A DNA stretch of 63,327 nucleotides from Inhella proteolytica (GTDB taxonomy: Bacteria > Pseudomonadota > Gammaproteobacteria > Burkholderiales > Burkholderiaceae_C): NCBI RefSeq assembly GCF_016093275.1, contig NZ_JAEDAK010000022.1:1-63327 (forward strand), written 5' to 3'. The first letter of the stretch is position 1; each line of letters begins with the position of its first letter. Positions 14,881 to 23,414 of the stretch are shown in pieces. Position numbers and translations under genes: made by a program. A model generated the notes under the pieces. That model was not told the origin of the DNA. It searched no databases and saw only the letters and a program-made list of their open reading frames with translations.

Positions 14881-15606
14881 TCACGGCGGCGGCGCGCTCA
14901 CACCCTCGAACAGCACGCCGGTGTCGAGCAGCCCGACCAGATTGATGTTTGTCTCGTTGAGCGACACGCTCGCCGCCAGCTCCAGCAACTGTCCCTGCGT
15001 CATGCCGCCCTGCAGCTGGGCCACATAGCCCGCCAGGGTCGCCGCATCGGGCTCAGCACCGACAACGTTGCGGTAGAGGGTGCTGACGAAGTCGCTGGCG
15101 TTCAGGTTCAGCAGCTGCGCCACCATCATGCAGACCTGCGCCAGGCTCTGCCCGCTGTCGAACAGCCCCAGGCCGATGCCGACCCAGTCCGGGTGCGCGC
15201 GGATGGCGGCGGCATCGAAGGCCGCGCCGATCACGCGCACGGTGTTGCCGGCCGCCTCGTCCAGCGCGAGATCGAAGGCGAGCTTCTTGTCCGGAAACTG
15301 GAAGCGCTCGATGCCCGTGTAGTCGGCCGAGCTGTCGGAATCCAGCACCATGAAACCCGTGGCGGTGCGGCTGATGCTGTGCATCGTCGACAGCCGGTAG
15401 AAGGCCGCCGTGTCCAGGCCCGGCCCGCCGTCGATGGTGTCGATGTTGTGCAGGGTCCAGAGCGTGTCATTGCCCTCGCCGCCATACAGGCTGTCGATTC
15501 CCAGCCCGCCATCGATCACATCATTGCCGGCCAGCCCGTAAATGATGTCGCCCTGTGAGCCGCCCTTGATGACATCGTTGCCGGCGGTGCCGTTGATGAG
15601 TGCCAT
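14881..15606 (-). CDS. RTX calcium-binding protein with DUF4214 domain
   Basis: 241 residues. Residues 4-55 hold about five RTX nonapeptides (NGTAGNDVI, GLAGNDVIDGGLGID, GGEGNDTL), which bind calcium as a parallel beta roll. Residues about 135-230 form a DUF4214 domain (DFVSTLYRNVVGAEPDAATL ending in LAASVSLNETN), which is often found in surface or type I secreted proteins. There is no cleaved signal peptide, as expected for a type I secretion substrate, but no transporter genes are beside it. The arrangement with RTX repeats at the N-terminus is compact compared with the large proteins that usually carry these domains. Confidence 0.85.
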   Translation of the reverse strand: MALINGTAGNDVIKGGSQGDIIYGLAGNDVIDGGLGIDSLYGGEGNDTLWTLHNIDTIDGGPGLDTAAFYRLSTMHSISRTATGFMVLDSDSSADYTGIERFQFPDKKLAFDLALDEAAGNTVRVIGAAFDAAAIRAHPDWVGIGLGLFDSGQSLAQVCMMVAQLLNLNASDFVSTLYRNVVGAEPDAATLAGYVAQLQGGMTQGQLLELAASVSLNETNINLVGLLDTGVLFEGVSAPPP

Positions 15607-15824
15607 GGCGCGCCCTCCAGTAGCTGCTTGTGGGGCAATCTAATGCGCGGGGCGGGGCGGTTCAAGGCATGCTCAGCACGGAGTGACAAGCCATTCTGAA
15701 CAGCGCGGGGCTGGACAGGCGCTTTTCTTCTGGAAGGCCTCGGGCGCGAAAACCGGCAAGGGGCGCCCTTGAAGTCGCGGCCATGGGACCGGGTGAATTC
15801 CTACCCACCCGGGATCAACCTCCG

Positions 15825-17501
15825 TCAGATATCGCCGCGCGGGCTCCAACCAATGCCGCTGCGCGCCACGGCGGCATCCGTCGTCGAGATCCGCTCCAGC
15901 GTGGGAATCAGCTTGTCAAAGGTCTGCTGGCAGAGTTCGCGCCGGTACATCTCGTCATCGACTTGGCTATAGCCGCAGTAGCGGATCACCCGACGCAGCG
16001 CCATGCCCGCGTCGACCGGAGCCCGCAGCGCGCAGCCTTCAAAGACCTCGTGCAACTGCTGGTGGTGCTCCCGAATCAGAGCCTCGTGCGAGAGCCCCAA
16101 CAGCAGGTCCACCCGGGTGTACAGCTCGTGCTCGGGCAGCGCCAGGATCAAGCGCTGCTGCAGTGCCTGAAAGCGCGCGCGCAGCCAAGGCAACAAGGCG
16201 TGCTCGGTGGGCGCCGCCACGCGAACATTGCGCCCCGACATCTGCTTGGGTTCCAGCAGATCCAGGCACGCGCCGCTGACCTCGCCAACGGCCATACCAA
16301 CATCTGAGAATTCGAACCAGGAGTCCCTCGGCGGTTGCGCCTGAAGCGCGTCCAGACGCCGATCCACCAAGATCTTCAGCAAGTGCAGGGCCTCTGTAAC
16401 CCCAGGTGAGGCAGGCTCGCCATAAACGCAAAGGGCTGCCAGGCAACGCAGCCGCCGCACCTGCGCCTCAGCAGGCATGGCGCGCAGCAGCGCCATGCAG
16501 TGCGGCACCAGCCGAGCCCAGTAGGGCTGCGCGGGGTCGCCAAAGCGGAATAGATGGTCCAGGGCCTCCAACGCGGCTTCGGGCGCAAGGTCAGTGCCGT
16601 CCAGGGTCCAGTCAGCCAGGCACTGACAGCTGGCGTCCATGATCTGCTGCAGGGCAGCTGACCCCTCGGGCGCCAGTCGGCACGCCAGATAGAACGAGTC
16701 CCAGACCGACCTGCAGAGCATGGAGACCGCAAAGCCAGGGCGTCTTGACTGGAAGGCCATAGCGAGCCGGTATGCCAGCTGCGGGTCTGCGTTCAAGACA
16801 TGGATGTTCAGCAAGGTCGGTGCGCCCTGAACCTGCCAGTGGGCATCAACCACGGTCGACGCCGCGTCCCCGTCCTCTTCGGCAAACTGGCACAGAAGGC
16901 GCCAGGTCTGCATATCCAACTCGTTTCCCGCTTCCCATCTGGCACCGCCCGGCCACAGCTTGCAGCGCTGCAGGGCGGCGAAGCGGCGTGCCAGCGGTAC
17001 CCGCGCGTCATCCAGACACTCTGCGGCCAGGGCAGCGAGGCTTTTGTCGAACTCAGAGGGGTGCGAAGCCAGGGCCGGAAGGGGCAACGCACGCAGCAGC
17101 CACAAGCTCACGAAGGCCTCATCGGCTGGGTCGGCGCGCACCGTTGCACGCAGCAGGTCATGCAACCTGGCCTCCAGGCCGCGCGCGCGCCAAGCCTCCA
17201 TCCGGTGCAGCGCCTCCCCCAGCCGCGCCAGCAGCCGGACAGCGAGCCGTGGGCGCTTGGGATGCATCCAGGGAAGGATGCGGTGGTGGTTGACCAGCGC
17301 CGCGCACGCGGAAAAGAGGTTGGGCCGCGCCAGCAGGCGCGGGTCCAGCCCGGCGTAGGCCTGAGCCAGCGGCGCCAACCGCAAGCGTTCGGCCTCAGTG
17401 CAGTGCGCAAACAGCCCTTCGCGACGCCGGATCAGTTCAACGCGCTGCTCGTTGCCCAGCTCCTGATGCGGCAGAAATGCCCTGGGCGTGAGAGGAATCA
17501 A
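15825..17501 (-). CDS. unknown 558-residue protein downstream of paaZ
   Basis: A leucine/alanine-rich, mostly helical protein without signal peptide, membrane helix or recognised motif; cysteines are scattered (such as SMLCRSVWDSFYLACRL). The regular helical texture suggests a repeat or scaffold fold, but this is an impression only. It starts six bases after the paaZ stop region, so it may be co-transcribed with paaZ, though no role in phenylacetate breakdown is known. Base composition is slightly lower in GC than paaZ. The ATG at 17501 is the only good start. I do not recognise the family. Confidence 0.65.
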   Translation of the reverse strand: MIPLTPRAFLPHQELGNEQRVELIRRREGLFAHCTEAERLRLAPLAQAYAGLDPRLLARPNLFSACAALVNHHRILPWMHPKRPRLAVRLLARLGEALHRMEAWRARGLEARLHDLLRATVRADPADEAFVSLWLLRALPLPALASHPSEFDKSLAALAAECLDDARVPLARRFAALQRCKLWPGGARWEAGNELDMQTWRLLCQFAEEDGDAASTVVDAHWQVQGAPTLLNIHVLNADPQLAYRLAMAFQSRRPGFAVSMLCRSVWDSFYLACRLAPEGSAALQQIMDASCQCLADWTLDGTDLAPEAALEALDHLFRFGDPAQPYWARLVPHCMALLRAMPAEAQVRRLRCLAALCVYGEPASPGVTEALHLLKILVDRRLDALQAQPPRDSWFEFSDVGMAVGEVSGACLDLLEPKQMSGRNVRVAAPTEHALLPWLRARFQALQQRLILALPEHELYTRVDLLLGLSHEALIREHHQQLHEVFEGCALRAPVDAGMALRRVIRYCGYSQVDDEMYRRELCQQTFDKLIPTLERISTTDAAVARSGIGWSPRGDI

Positions 17502-17506
17502 GTCAC

Positions 17507-19558
17507 TCAGAGCGCAGCTCCTCGCCGCGCCACCAAAGTCAGGATCTCGTAACTCGCCACCAACTCCCCGCGCTGATTGGTCACCGCCACGTCCCAGGCG
17601 ACCACACCAGCGTCGGGCTGGCCTTCACGAGGCGGGCGGTCGATCTTGCGCTTGGCCGTCAGGCGCGCCTGGATGGTGTCGCCGATGGCGACCGGCGTGA
17701 CGAAGCGCAGCGTCTCCAGGCCGTAGTTGGCCAGCACCGGGCCGGGCGCGGGGCTGACGAACAGGCCGGCGGCGGCGCTGAGCACGAAGTAGCCGTGCGC
17801 GATGCGCTGGCCGAACTGGCTTTGCTTCGCCGCCACGTCGTCGAAGTGCATGTAGAAGTAGTCGCCGCTCAGGCCGCCGAAGGCCACGATGTCGGCCTCG
17901 CCGACGGTGCGGCGGTGGGTCAGCAGGCTCTGGCCCACCTCGACATCCTCAAAGTAGCGGCGGAAGGGGTGGATCTCCGACTCCTGCACGGCGCCGCCGC
18001 GCTGGTACTCGCCGGTGACGGCCGTGAGCATGGTGGGCGAGCCCTGCACCGCGCAGCGCTGCAGGTAATGCTTGACGGCGCGCAGGCCGCCCAGTTCCTC
18101 GCCGCCACCCGCACGGCCGGGGCCGCCGTGCTTGAGCTTGGGCAGCGGGCTGCCATGGCCGGTGCTTTCCAGCGCGGCCTCGCGGTCCAGCACCAGCAAT
18201 CGGCCATGCCAGGCGGCGAAGGTGGGCACGGCCTGCGCGGCCAGGGCCGGGGTCTTGGTGACCAGGCTGCCCACCAGGCTGCCGCGGCCCAGCGTGGCCA
18301 GGTGCAGGCCTTCCTCGTAGTCGTCGTAGGCCATCAGGGTGCTGACGGGGCCGAAGGCCTCGACGCTGTGCACCTGGGTCTGCTGCAGCGGGCGGTCGCA
18401 GCGCAGCAGGGTGGGGGCGAAGAAGGCGCCATGCTCGGTGCCCGCGCCCTTGGGCGTGAAGCCGTCGCGGCCGCTGAGCAGGATCTCGTTGCCCTCGGCC
18501 AGCAGCGCGAGTTTGTCCATCACATCGGCCTGCTGCGCATGGCTGGCCAGCGCGCCCATGCGCACGCCCTCGATGGCGGGGTCGCCAACGACGATCTTCT
18601 TCAGACGCGCGCTGAGCGCGTCGCCCACGGCGTCGATCAGGTGGCGCGGCACGATGGCGCGACGGATGGCGGTGCACTTCTGGCCGGCCTTGGCGCTCAT
18701 CTCGCGCGCCACTTCCTTGACGAAGAGCTCGAACTCGGGGTCGTCGGGCGTCACGTCCGGGGCCAGCAGCGCGCAGTTCAGGCTGTCGGCCTCGGCGTTG
18801 AAGGGGATGGAGCGGCGCAGCAGATTGGGGTGGGCGCGCAGCTGCAGGGCGGTGTCGGCACTGCCGGTGAAGGTGACGACATCGGGCTCTTCAAGGCGCT
18901 CGAACAGATCACCCGTGCCGCCGACGATGAGCTGCAGGCAGCCGGGCGGCAGCAGGCCCGAATCCATCATCACGCGCACGGCCTTTTCGGCCACATAGCT
19001 GGTGGCGCTGGCGGGCTTGACGAGGCAGGGCATGCCGGCCAGGTACGAGGGCGCGAACTTCTCCAACATGCCCCAGATCGGGAAGTTGAAGGCGTTGATG
19101 TGCAGCGCGATGCCGCGGCGCGGCACCAGCACATGGCTGCCGATGAAATGGTTGTTGGCGCCCAGGCGCATGGGCGGGCCTTCGTGCAGCACATTGCTGC
19201 TGGGCAGGTCCTTGCCGCCGATGGACGAGTAGGCGAACAGCGTGCCGATGCCACCCTCGACGTCGATCCAGGAATCGCTGCGCGTGGCACCGGTGTGGGC
19301 GCTGATGGCGTACAGCTCTTCCTTGCGCTCCATCAGGTACTCGGCCAAGGCCTTCAGCGTGCGGGCGCGGTCCTGGAAGTGGGTCTTCAGCAGGGTGCTG
19401 AGGCCGGTGTGGCGGGCATAGGCCACCATCTCCTCGAAGTTCAGCGTCTCCTCGTGCGTGTGCGCAACGACCTGGCCATTGATGGCGGAACGCAGGGCCT
19501 GCTTGGGGCTGTGGCCGACCCAGCGGCCGGCGGTGAAGCTTTGGAGGGTGGTGCTCAT
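17507..19558 (-). CDS. paaZ: bifunctional oxepin-CoA hydrolase / semialdehyde dehydrogenase
   Basis: 683 residues, the normal length. The N-terminal aldehyde dehydrogenase domain has the nucleotide-binding VTFTGSADTAL, Glu256 in FNAEADSLN and nucleophile Cys295 in AGQKCTAIRR, at exactly the positions reported for E. coli PaaZ. The C-terminal MaoC-type hotdog domain starts near FEDVEVGQSLL and has GGLSGDYFYMHFDD and GQRIAHGYFVLS. Together these open the oxepin-CoA ring and oxidise the resulting aldehyde. The start MSTTLQ at 19558 is chosen over an upstream ATG at 19609. It lies apart from the paaGIABCDE genes by four small genes but on the same strand. Confidence 0.97.
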   Translation of the reverse strand: MSTTLQSFTAGRWVGHSPKQALRSAINGQVVAHTHEETLNFEEMVAYARHTGLSTLLKTHFQDRARTLKALAEYLMERKEELYAISAHTGATRSDSWIDVEGGIGTLFAYSSIGGKDLPSSNVLHEGPPMRLGANNHFIGSHVLVPRRGIALHINAFNFPIWGMLEKFAPSYLAGMPCLVKPASATSYVAEKAVRVMMDSGLLPPGCLQLIVGGTGDLFERLEEPDVVTFTGSADTALQLRAHPNLLRRSIPFNAEADSLNCALLAPDVTPDDPEFELFVKEVAREMSAKAGQKCTAIRRAIVPRHLIDAVGDALSARLKKIVVGDPAIEGVRMGALASHAQQADVMDKLALLAEGNEILLSGRDGFTPKGAGTEHGAFFAPTLLRCDRPLQQTQVHSVEAFGPVSTLMAYDDYEEGLHLATLGRGSLVGSLVTKTPALAAQAVPTFAAWHGRLLVLDREAALESTGHGSPLPKLKHGGPGRAGGGEELGGLRAVKHYLQRCAVQGSPTMLTAVTGEYQRGGAVQESEIHPFRRYFEDVEVGQSLLTHRRTVGEADIVAFGGLSGDYFYMHFDDVAAKQSQFGQRIAHGYFVLSAAAGLFVSPAPGPVLANYGLETLRFVTPVAIGDTIQARLTAKRKIDRPPREGQPDAGVVAWDVAVTNQRGELVASYEILTLVARRGAAL

Positions 19559-19627
19559 GGTGTTGCCCTTGTCTTGAATGCTGAACTCAATTCGTGGATG
19601 GGGTTTCATGGCTGATCGTGAGAGCCC

Positions 19628-19692
19628 TCGGGGGCTTCACCCCCGAACCCCGACCCGCATTTCTTTGCTGCGCCAAAGAAATGCGGGTCGGG
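19628..19692. repeat. paired perfect hairpins between paaZ and GNAT gene
   Basis: TCGGGGG (19628-19634) pairs with CCCCCGA (19640-19646). Right after it, CCCGACCCGCATTTCTTTG pairs with CAAAGAAATGCGGGTCGGG (19649-19667 with 19674-19692) around a six-base loop CTGCGC, a perfect 19-bp stem. The same layout, with a different sequence in the arms, appears at 63147-63203. This looks like a mobile hairpin repeat of the Burkholderiales type rather than a terminator. Confidence 0.75.
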
Positions 19693-19816
19693 TGCAGCGG
19701 GCTGAGGCAGAAGCGAGAAGGGCCCACTGCGGGCCCTTCGACCCCTGCCGAAGGACAGCGCGCATGCAGGCGCGCTGGCGAAGCCCCTGCGGGCTCCCAC
19801 GAAAGCGAACCAAGCC

Positions 19817-20341
19817 TCATAACTCGCAAGCCATGTGCACCTTGCCAAAGAACTGCCCGGTCTCGACATCCCGCATCGCCATCGGCTCCACACCAAAGCG
19901 CTTGAAGCCACAGCGTGCGTAGAGGTTCTCCGCAGCCGCATTCCCCTCGGTCACCGTCAACCGCACCACGCGCACCCATTCACGCGAGCGCGCCGCCGCC
20001 AACACGGCCTGCACCAGGTCCACACCCAGGCCGAGACCACGCGCTTCGGGTGCGACGTACATGCCGAACAGCAGGGCCTTGTGGCAAGTCTTGGGCCGGG
20101 TCTCGAACTCCAGGCCGGCGCTGCCCACCAGCACGCCATCGGCAAAGGCGCCGAACACGCACTCCGGGGCATCGGGCGCTTCGCTGGCGCGGGCCAGCCA
20201 GAAGCTCATGGGTTGGGCGGCGCGTTCGCTCACCGTGGCCGTGAAGGCGTCCGGGTGCTCGGCGTAGGCGCGCAGGCTCAGGGCCCGGTAGGCGGGGGCG
20301 TCGTCGGCGCCGAGGCGGCGCACCAAGGTAGTCGCGGTCAT
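19817..20341 (-). CDS. GNAT acetyltransferase
   Basis: 174 residues. Motif A is LLFGMYVAPEARGLGLGVDLVQ with the R-G-x-G-x-G acetyl-CoA loop, and the C-terminal motif is GNAAAENLYARCGFKRFG. The substrate is unknown. The gene overlaps the upstream VOC gene by four bases (ATGA at 20338-20341). It lies within the paa region but has no known part in the pathway; co-transcription with paaR is likely by spacing. Confidence 0.85.
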   Translation of the reverse strand: MTATTLVRRLGADDAPAYRALSLRAYAEHPDAFTATVSERAAQPMSFWLARASEAPDAPECVFGAFADGVLVGSAGLEFETRPKTCHKALLFGMYVAPEARGLGLGVDLVQAVLAAARSREWVRVVRLTVTEGNAAAENLYARCGFKRFGVEPMAMRDVETGQFFGKVHMACEL

Positions 20342-20733
20342 ACGGGCTCGTGGCAGACGGCTTCGATGTTGTTGCCATCGGGGTCGATGACAAAGGCACC
20401 GTAATAGTTCGGGTGGTAATGCGGGCGCAGGCCCGGCGCGCCGTTGCAGCGCCCACCGGCCGCCAGCGCGGCGGCGTAGAAGGCGTCGACCTGCGCCCGG
20501 GTGGCTGCGCGCCAGGCCAAATGGCAGGCGGTGGTGAAGGGCGCGCCGCCGAAGGGCGAGGGGCCCTGGATCAGCCAGGTGTCGAGCTTGCCGTCGTGGA
20601 TGAAGCCCTGCATGGACTGGCCGTCGAACTCGAAGCTCGGGCCCTGCGTGTAGCCCAGCGGCGTGAGTGCGGCGGCGTAGAAGGCGGTACTGCGCGCCAG
20701 GTCGGCGACGCGAAAGGTCATGTGGTCGAGCAT
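20338..20733 (-). CDS. VOC/glyoxalase-fold protein
   Basis: 131 residues of the vicinal oxygen chelate family. The N-terminal MLDHMTFRVADLARSTAFYA and C-terminal GAFVIDPDGNNIEAVCHEP are characteristic, with His and Glu metal ligands. This subgroup is often annotated as lactoylglutathione lyase-like, but the substrate is unknown. It is followed by the GNAT gene with a 4-base overlap and preceded by the TetR gene by 32 bases. Confidence 0.85.
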   Translation of the reverse strand: MLDHMTFRVADLARSTAFYAAALTPLGYTQGPSFEFDGQSMQGFIHDGKLDTWLIQGPSPFGGAPFTTACHLAWRAATRAQVDAFYAAALAAGGRCNGAPGLRPHYHPNYYGAFVIDPDGNNIEAVCHEPV

Positions 20734-20765
20734 GGTCTTCTCCCTGTGATTGAGTTGGGGTGGCT

Positions 20766-21347
20766 TCAGGCGGCGACGGCCGGCAGGCCGCCGAGCAGCA
20801 GCTGGGCCACCACCTCGGCCAGCTGCGCGTCGCTCACCGGGCCCTCGGGGCGGTGCCAGGTGTAGGTCCAGTTGATCATGCCGAACAGCAGCATGGTTAC
20901 GGGCTTGGCCAGGCCTGCAGACTCCAGGCCCGGGCGCAGCGCGGCCAGGGCGGCGGCAAAGCCGTTCACCACCTCGCGCTCCAGCTCGCGCACACGCTGC
21001 TGGCGCGGCTCGGGCAGGAACTTCAGGTCCTCGGTCAGCACGCGGTGCTCATGCCGCGCGGCGGTGTAGACGGCCAGGAAGCGCGCCACCAACGCACGCA
21101 GCTGGGCCTCGGGCTCCAGGCCCTGCGCGCGCACCTCGCGCACCAGGGCGGCGAGCTTCTCGATATGCGCTTCACAGATGCGCGCCAGCAGCTCGGCCTT
21201 GTCAGGCACGTAGTGGTAGAGCGCCGGCTTGCTCAGGCCGCAGGCCAGTGCCACCTGGCTCATCGCCGTGCCGGGGTAGCCGTTCTGGGCGAACAGGCGG
21301 GCGGAGACGGCGAGGATGTCTTGCTCGCGGGGATTGGGAGTGCTCAT
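20766..21347 (-). CDS. paaR: TetR-family repressor, probable phenylacetate regulator PaaR
   Basis: 193 residues. The N-terminal HTH reads ILAVSARLFAQNGYPGTAMSQVALACGLSKPALYHY, standard for TetR; the C-terminal domain would bind the inducer, phenylacetyl-CoA in known PaaR proteins. It lies within the paa cluster and overlaps the SH3 gene by four bases. A perfect TetR-type palindrome stands at 26851-26866 between paaG and paaY, a likely operator. The assignment to PaaR rests on context. Confidence 0.8.
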   Translation of the reverse strand: MSTPNPREQDILAVSARLFAQNGYPGTAMSQVALACGLSKPALYHYVPDKAELLARICEAHIEKLAALVREVRAQGLEPEAQLRALVARFLAVYTAARHEHRVLTEDLKFLPEPRQQRVRELEREVVNGFAAALAALRPGLESAGLAKPVTMLLFGMINWTYTWHRPEGPVSDAQLAEVVAQLLLGGLPAVAA

Positions 21348-21727
21348 GGAGAGGCGCTGGCCGCTTGTGCCGGTTGGCGCGAAGGATGGTCCGCTCCGTA
21401 GGGAGCAATCAATTCAAGACCGGCTTCGGCGACCCAGGCTGATCCCCAGTCACCGTTCACCAGCAGCCCCACCTGTACCCAGCCCTTCCGAACTGCATAG
21501 GCCGTCACGAACTCGCCCCGCGCAAGCGTTTTCAGCGTCGGACAGCTTCGATCGGGTCCTAGATGGACCGGCAAACCCTGAGGTGCAACGACCTTGGCTT
21601 CGAGCGAAGGGTTGAAGCCCGGTTCGGCCTTTGCCCAGGCTTGGCTCAACTGCTCGCAGCGCTTGTCCTGCGCCCAGGCGCAGCCATGGCACCCGACAGC
21701 CAAGGCAAGCAAGAGCGCAATTCGCAT
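21344..21727 (-). CDS. small secreted SH3-like domain protein inside the paa operon
   Basis: 127 residues with a signal peptide (MRIALLLALAVGCHGCAWAQ, cleavage near AWA-Q). The rest includes VVAPQGLPVHLGPDRSCPTLKTLARG and AYAVRKGWVQVGL, a bacterial SH3 (SH3b) fold with two cysteines that may form a disulfide. The gene fits between paaE (three-base gap) and paaR (ATGA overlap), so it is transcribed with the phenylacetate genes although no such protein is known in the pathway. Codon use is somewhat less GC-rich than in paaE. Confidence 0.75.
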   Translation of the reverse strand: MRIALLLALAVGCHGCAWAQDKRCEQLSQAWAKAEPGFNPSLEAKVVAPQGLPVHLGPDRSCPTLKTLARGEFVTAYAVRKGWVQVGLLVNGDWGSAWVAEAGLELIAPYGADHPSRQPAQAASASP

Positions 21728-21730
21728 GGC

Positions 21731-22813
21731 TCAGCGCTCATCAAAACTGAGCGTCACCTTCGGCGTCAACGCATGCGCCTGACACGCCAGCACGAAGCCC
21801 GCCGCCAGCTCATGCTTCTCCAGCGCGAAGTTGCGGTCCATGCGCACCTCGCCCTCCAGCACCTTGCAGCGGCAGGTGGAGCACACGCCGCTCTTGCAGG
21901 AGTAGGGCACGTCCATGCCGACACGGGCGGCAGCATCGAGCAGGCTGGGGTCGGAGGCCAGCACCTCGATGACGCGGGTGAAGCCGTCGCGGATCACGGT
22001 GACCTGGGCCTGGGCGGCGTCGCCGGGCTTGAGTTCGTGCGGTGCGGGTTTGCCCTGCTGCATCTCGGGCGTGCCGAAGCGCTCGATATGGATGCGTTCC
22101 TCGGCCACGCCGGCGGCGCGCAGCGCGGCCTCGGCCTCGTCGTTCATCTGGAAGGGGCCACAGATGAAGGCGTGCGAGATGCTGGCCGGCGGCACCAGGG
22201 TGTTGAGGAAGGCGGCGACCTTGTCGCGGTTCAGCACGCCTGCGAAGAGGTCGGACTCGACTGCCTCGTCGCTGAACACGGCGTGGAGGGCCAGGCGGCC
22301 GGTGTAGCGGTCCTTGAGGTCGGCAATCTCGTCCTTGAACATGGTCGAGTTGACGCGGCGGTTGCCGTACAGCAGCGTGAAGCGGCTCTTGGGTTCACGC
22401 GCCAGCACGGTCTTCATGATGGACAGGATGGGCGTGATGCCCGAGCCGCCGGCCACGCCCAGGTAGTGGCGCGCTTCAGCGGGTGCCAGCGGCACGAAGA
22501 AGCGACCCTGGGGCGGGAAGACCTGGATCACGTCACCCGCCTTGAGCTGGCTGTTGACCCAGTGGGAGAACTTGCCGCCCGCCACCTTGCGCACGCCCAC
22601 GCGCAGCAGGCCGTCGTCGAGGCCGGCGCAGATCGAGTAGCTGCGACGCAGGTCCTCGCCGTTCACCGATGCGCGCAGGGTCAGGTATTGGCCCTGGGTG
22701 AATTGGAAGACCTCACGCAACTCGGCCGGCACGTCGAAGCGGACGATGACCGCCTCGTCGGTATCGGGCTCGACGGCTGCCACGCGCAGCTCATGAAAGT
22801 GCAGGCTAGTCAT
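21731..22813 (-). CDS. paaE: phenylacetyl-CoA epoxidase reductase subunit
   Basis: 360 residues. An FNR-like N-terminal domain binds FAD (LRRSYSICAG), followed by the NAD(P)H-binding part (GVAGGSGITPILSIMK) and a C-terminal plant-type 2Fe-2S ferredoxin domain with YSCKSGVCSTCRCKV and LACQA cysteines. It delivers electrons from NADPH to the PaaABCE mono-oxygenase that forms the ring 1,2-epoxide of phenylacetyl-CoA. The start is MTSLHFHEL at 22813; the longer frame runs into a GC-repeat gap (22814-22922) separating it from paaD. Confidence 0.96.
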   Translation of the reverse strand: MTSLHFHELRVAAVEPDTDEAVIVRFDVPAELREVFQFTQGQYLTLRASVNGEDLRRSYSICAGLDDGLLRVGVRKVAGGKFSHWVNSQLKAGDVIQVFPPQGRFFVPLAPAEARHYLGVAGGSGITPILSIMKTVLAREPKSRFTLLYGNRRVNSTMFKDEIADLKDRYTGRLALHAVFSDEAVESDLFAGVLNRDKVAAFLNTLVPPASISHAFICGPFQMNDEAEAALRAAGVAEERIHIERFGTPEMQQGKPAPHELKPGDAAQAQVTVIRDGFTRVIEVLASDPSLLDAAARVGMDVPYSCKSGVCSTCRCKVLEGEVRMDRNFALEKHELAAGFVLACQAHALTPKVTLSFDER

Positions 22814-22922
22814 TGCAACCCCCCGGTCGCCGTGGACGACGACCGACCCCCCGAGGGGGTGCGGACCGGCTTGGGAGCGGCCCGGCGCTCGGTCCGCCAA
22901 AGAATGCGCTTCGCGTGATCAG
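22814..22922. repeat. GC-rich C-run/G-run repeat block between paaE and paaD
   Basis: The only sizeable gap in the paaG-to-paaE unit holds CCCCCCGAGGGGG and neighbouring GC-rich inverted repeats, similar in style to the block at 3100-3188. It might attenuate transcription into paaE or simply be a repeat insertion. Confidence 0.4.
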
Positions 22923-23414
22923 TCATATCGGTTTGAAGTACTCGAAGGGTTCGCGGCAGGCGGTGCAGCGGTAGAGCGCCTTGCAGGCGGTGGAGCCGAA
23001 GGCGGAGAGGCGTTCGCTTTTCGCTGAGCCGCAGCGCGGGCAAGGGATGGACTCGTGAAGGCGCAGCGGCTGGGTGACGGCAGCCGTGCCACTGGGCGGA
23101 GCGATGCCGTACTGGCGCAGCTTCTCGCGTGCCTCGGGGCCGATCCAGTCGGTCGTCCAGGCCGGGCTGCGGCGCTGTTCGATGCGCAGGGGCTGGAAGT
23201 CCTGCAGCGCGGTGCGCACCTCGGTCTCGATCAGCTCGGTGGCCGGGCAGCCGCTGTAGGTGGGTGTCAGCACCACGGTGAAGCCACCGTCGGCGTCCTC
23301 GCGCAGCTCGCGCACGATGCCGAGCTCGACCAGCGAGAGCGCCGGCACCTCGGGGTCCAGCACGGTCTGCAGGACGGCCCAGGCTTCGTCGCGACGGCTG
23401 CGCACCAGATTCAT
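22923..23414 (-). CDS. paaD: phenylacetate catabolism Fe-S assembly-like protein
   Basis: 163 residues. The N-terminal MIP18/DUF59 domain contains LDPEVPALSLVELGIVRE and PTYSGCPATELIE; the C-terminus has a four-cysteine zinc ribbon (CPRCGSAKS and YRCTACREPFEYFK). PaaD is needed in vivo for an active epoxidase, probably by helping mature the iron centres. The ATG at 23414 overlaps the paaC stop as TGATG; the long upstream frame extension is antisense noise. Confidence 0.95.
   Translation of the reverse strand: MNLVRSRRDEAWAVLQTVLDPEVPALSLVELGIVRELREDADGGFTVVLTPTYSGCPATELIETEVRTALQDFQPLRIEQRRSPAWTTDWIGPEAREKLRQYGIAPPSGTAAVTQPLRLHESIPCPRCGSAKSERLSAFGSTACKALYRCTACREPFEYFKPI

Noticed and set aside
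17795-19615. Plus-strand ORF of 606 residues opposite paaZ
   Set aside because: Shadow of the paaZ coding frame; composition is repetitive and no domain is present.
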